In this document: positions 14,901 to 18,189 of the stretch, piece after piece
Numbering within the stretch: position 1 is the stretch's first letter
Layout of the letters: every line of letters starts with the position of its first letter
Assembly: GCA_021817025.1 (NCBI GenBank)
Contig: JAKAWF010000046.1
Coordinates: 1-18,189, forward strand
Source of the DNA: a bacterium
Lineage (GTDB): Bacteria > Chloroflexota > Dormibacteria > UBA8260 > Bog-877
Reading direction: 5' to 3'
Length of the DNA: 18,189 nucleotides
Program-made: the position numbers and the translations under genes
The notes under the pieces: model-generated
What the model saw: only the letters and a program-made list of their open reading frames with translations
Told to the model about the DNA's origin: nothing
Database searches by the model: none

Positions 14901-14917
14901 CGGCAGGGGTGGGCACC
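14883..14917. terminator. Convergent hairpin between the 14445 gene and ppdK
   Basis: GGTGCCCA at 14883-14890 pairs perfectly with TGGGCACC at 14910-14917. The inner CCCT at 14892-14895 pairs with AGGG at 14905-14908 across one G-G mismatch, leaving a 9-base loop. The stem covers the end of one convergent gene and abuts the stop of the other, so it may stop transcription both ways. There is no T-tract. Confidence 0.5.
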
Positions 14918-14919
14918 AA

Positions 14920-17619
<2,700 letters not shown>

Positions 17620-17659
17620 GGAAGCGAGCCTCCTTTCCCCTTGGATCCTCCCGGCCCTG

Positions 17660-17665
17660 AGTTTA
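17660..17665 (-). promoter_or_regulatory. Weak candidate -10 box for ppdK
   Basis: TAAACT on the minus strand, with a predicted start about 33 bases before the ppdK ATG. No matching -35 is evident, so this is tentative. Confidence 0.2.
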
Positions 17666-17748
17666 GACTGGCGGCCGCTCCCGCCTCGGCCCCGAACGAT
17701 AAGATCGGCCCAGGTTGAGTTGACGGATAGCGGGGAAGGCTAGGGCGG

Positions 17749-18189
17749 ATGGGAATGCGCATGGGAGGAGGCCCCCACCGGCTCATGGCCGCGTACCAGC
17801 GGGAGCGCCCCCCGGGGAAGATCCAGCGCAGCACCCTGCTGCGGGTCCTCCGGCTGTTCCGACCCTACCTCTGGAAGGTCATCGGGGTGCTGCTCATCCT
17901 GGTGGTGGTGGCGGCCCTGGGGATCGTCAACCCGGTGATGCTGAAGTTGATCATCGACGACGCGATCCTGAAGCACAACCTCCACCTGCTGCTGATCTTC
18001 GTGGGGGTGATGGTGATCACCCCGGTGATCAGCACCGGGCTCGGGGTCTGGCAGACCTACCTCAACGCGGTCGTCGGTCAGCGGATGATGCAGGACCTGC
18101 GCGTGGCCCTCTACTCCCACCTCCAGAGCCTGCCGCTGCGGTTCTTCACCGCCACCCGGACCGGCGAGATCCAGTCCCGGCTCACCAAC
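17749..18189 (+). CDS. ABC exporter transmembrane domain, N-terminal part (runs off the window)
   Basis: The first 147 codons of a type IV (MsbA/LmrA-like) ABC transporter half. A basic N-terminus is followed by STLLRVLRLFRPYLWKVIGV, a first membrane span of aliphatic residues (~43-62), and NPVMLKLIIDDAI, the usual exporter pattern after TM1. A second span follows (~79-98). The segment QRMMQDLRVALYSHLQSLPL, then RFFTATRTGEIQSRLTN, is the intracellular coupling region typical of multidrug or lipid exporters. The nucleotide-binding domain would lie beyond the right edge. ATG 17749 has AGGG a few bases upstream; in-frame ATGs at 17755 and 17761 are alternatives. The substrate is unknown. Confidence 0.9.
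   Translation, partial: MGMRMGGGPHRLMAAYQRERPPGKIQRSTLLRVLRLFRPYLWKVIGVLLILVVVAALGIVNPVMLKLIIDDAILKHNLHLLLIFVGVMVITPVISTGLGVWQTYLNAVVGQRMMQDLRVALYSHLQSLPLRFFTATRTGEIQSRLTN

Overview
The window is GC-rich (roughly two-thirds G+C by eye) with tightly packed genes, many 4-bp start/stop overlaps, several GTG starts and two promoter/start arrangements that look leaderless. This suggests an actinobacterium or a related Terrabacteria lineage (Chloroflexota/Dormibacterota-like). No 16S or other marker is present, so the taxonomic call is only an inference.

Left part (1-6058): a GntR/FCD-type regulator runs off the left edge on the minus strand. It is divergent from a six-gene plus-strand operon: the branched-chain amino-acid-type ABC importer livK-livH-livM-livG-livF, followed by an ornithine cyclodeaminase/mu-crystallin-family dehydrogenase. 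A good -35/-10 promoter lies in the divergent spacer. The simplest reading is a regulated uptake-and-catabolism unit for an amino acid or related compound of unknown identity.

Middle (6059-6734): a frameshifted, decayed IS1182-like transposase relic on the minus strand, with no intact gene.

Core (6735-13947, minus strand): a seven-gene operon read as tusA, an MvhD/FlpD-like iron-sulfur protein, a DsrE_2-family protein, an HdrA with a complete GltD/NfnB-like NADPH-FAD module spliced into it, a second HdrA, a small predicted winged-helix protein, and a QmoC-like HdrC/HdrE membrane fusion. The parts resemble the quinone-modifying oxidoreductase Qmo (QmoA, QmoB = HdrA + MvhD, QmoC) in split form. 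Two sulfane-sulfur carriers (TusA, DsrE) and a predicted pyridine-nucleotide entry site are added. No HdrB-type CCG subunit, aprAB, sat or dsrAB is visible in the window. My inference is a membrane-anchored flavin/Fe-S complex linking protein-bound persulfide, NAD(P)H and the quinone pool. This is the most interesting system here.

Right part (13948-18189): a ~500-bp gene-free spacer with a perfect 13-bp palindrome; a 151-aa protein of unknown function that appears leaderless; a convergent hairpin; pyruvate phosphate dikinase (minus strand); and, divergently, the first 147 codons of an ABC exporter that runs off the right edge.
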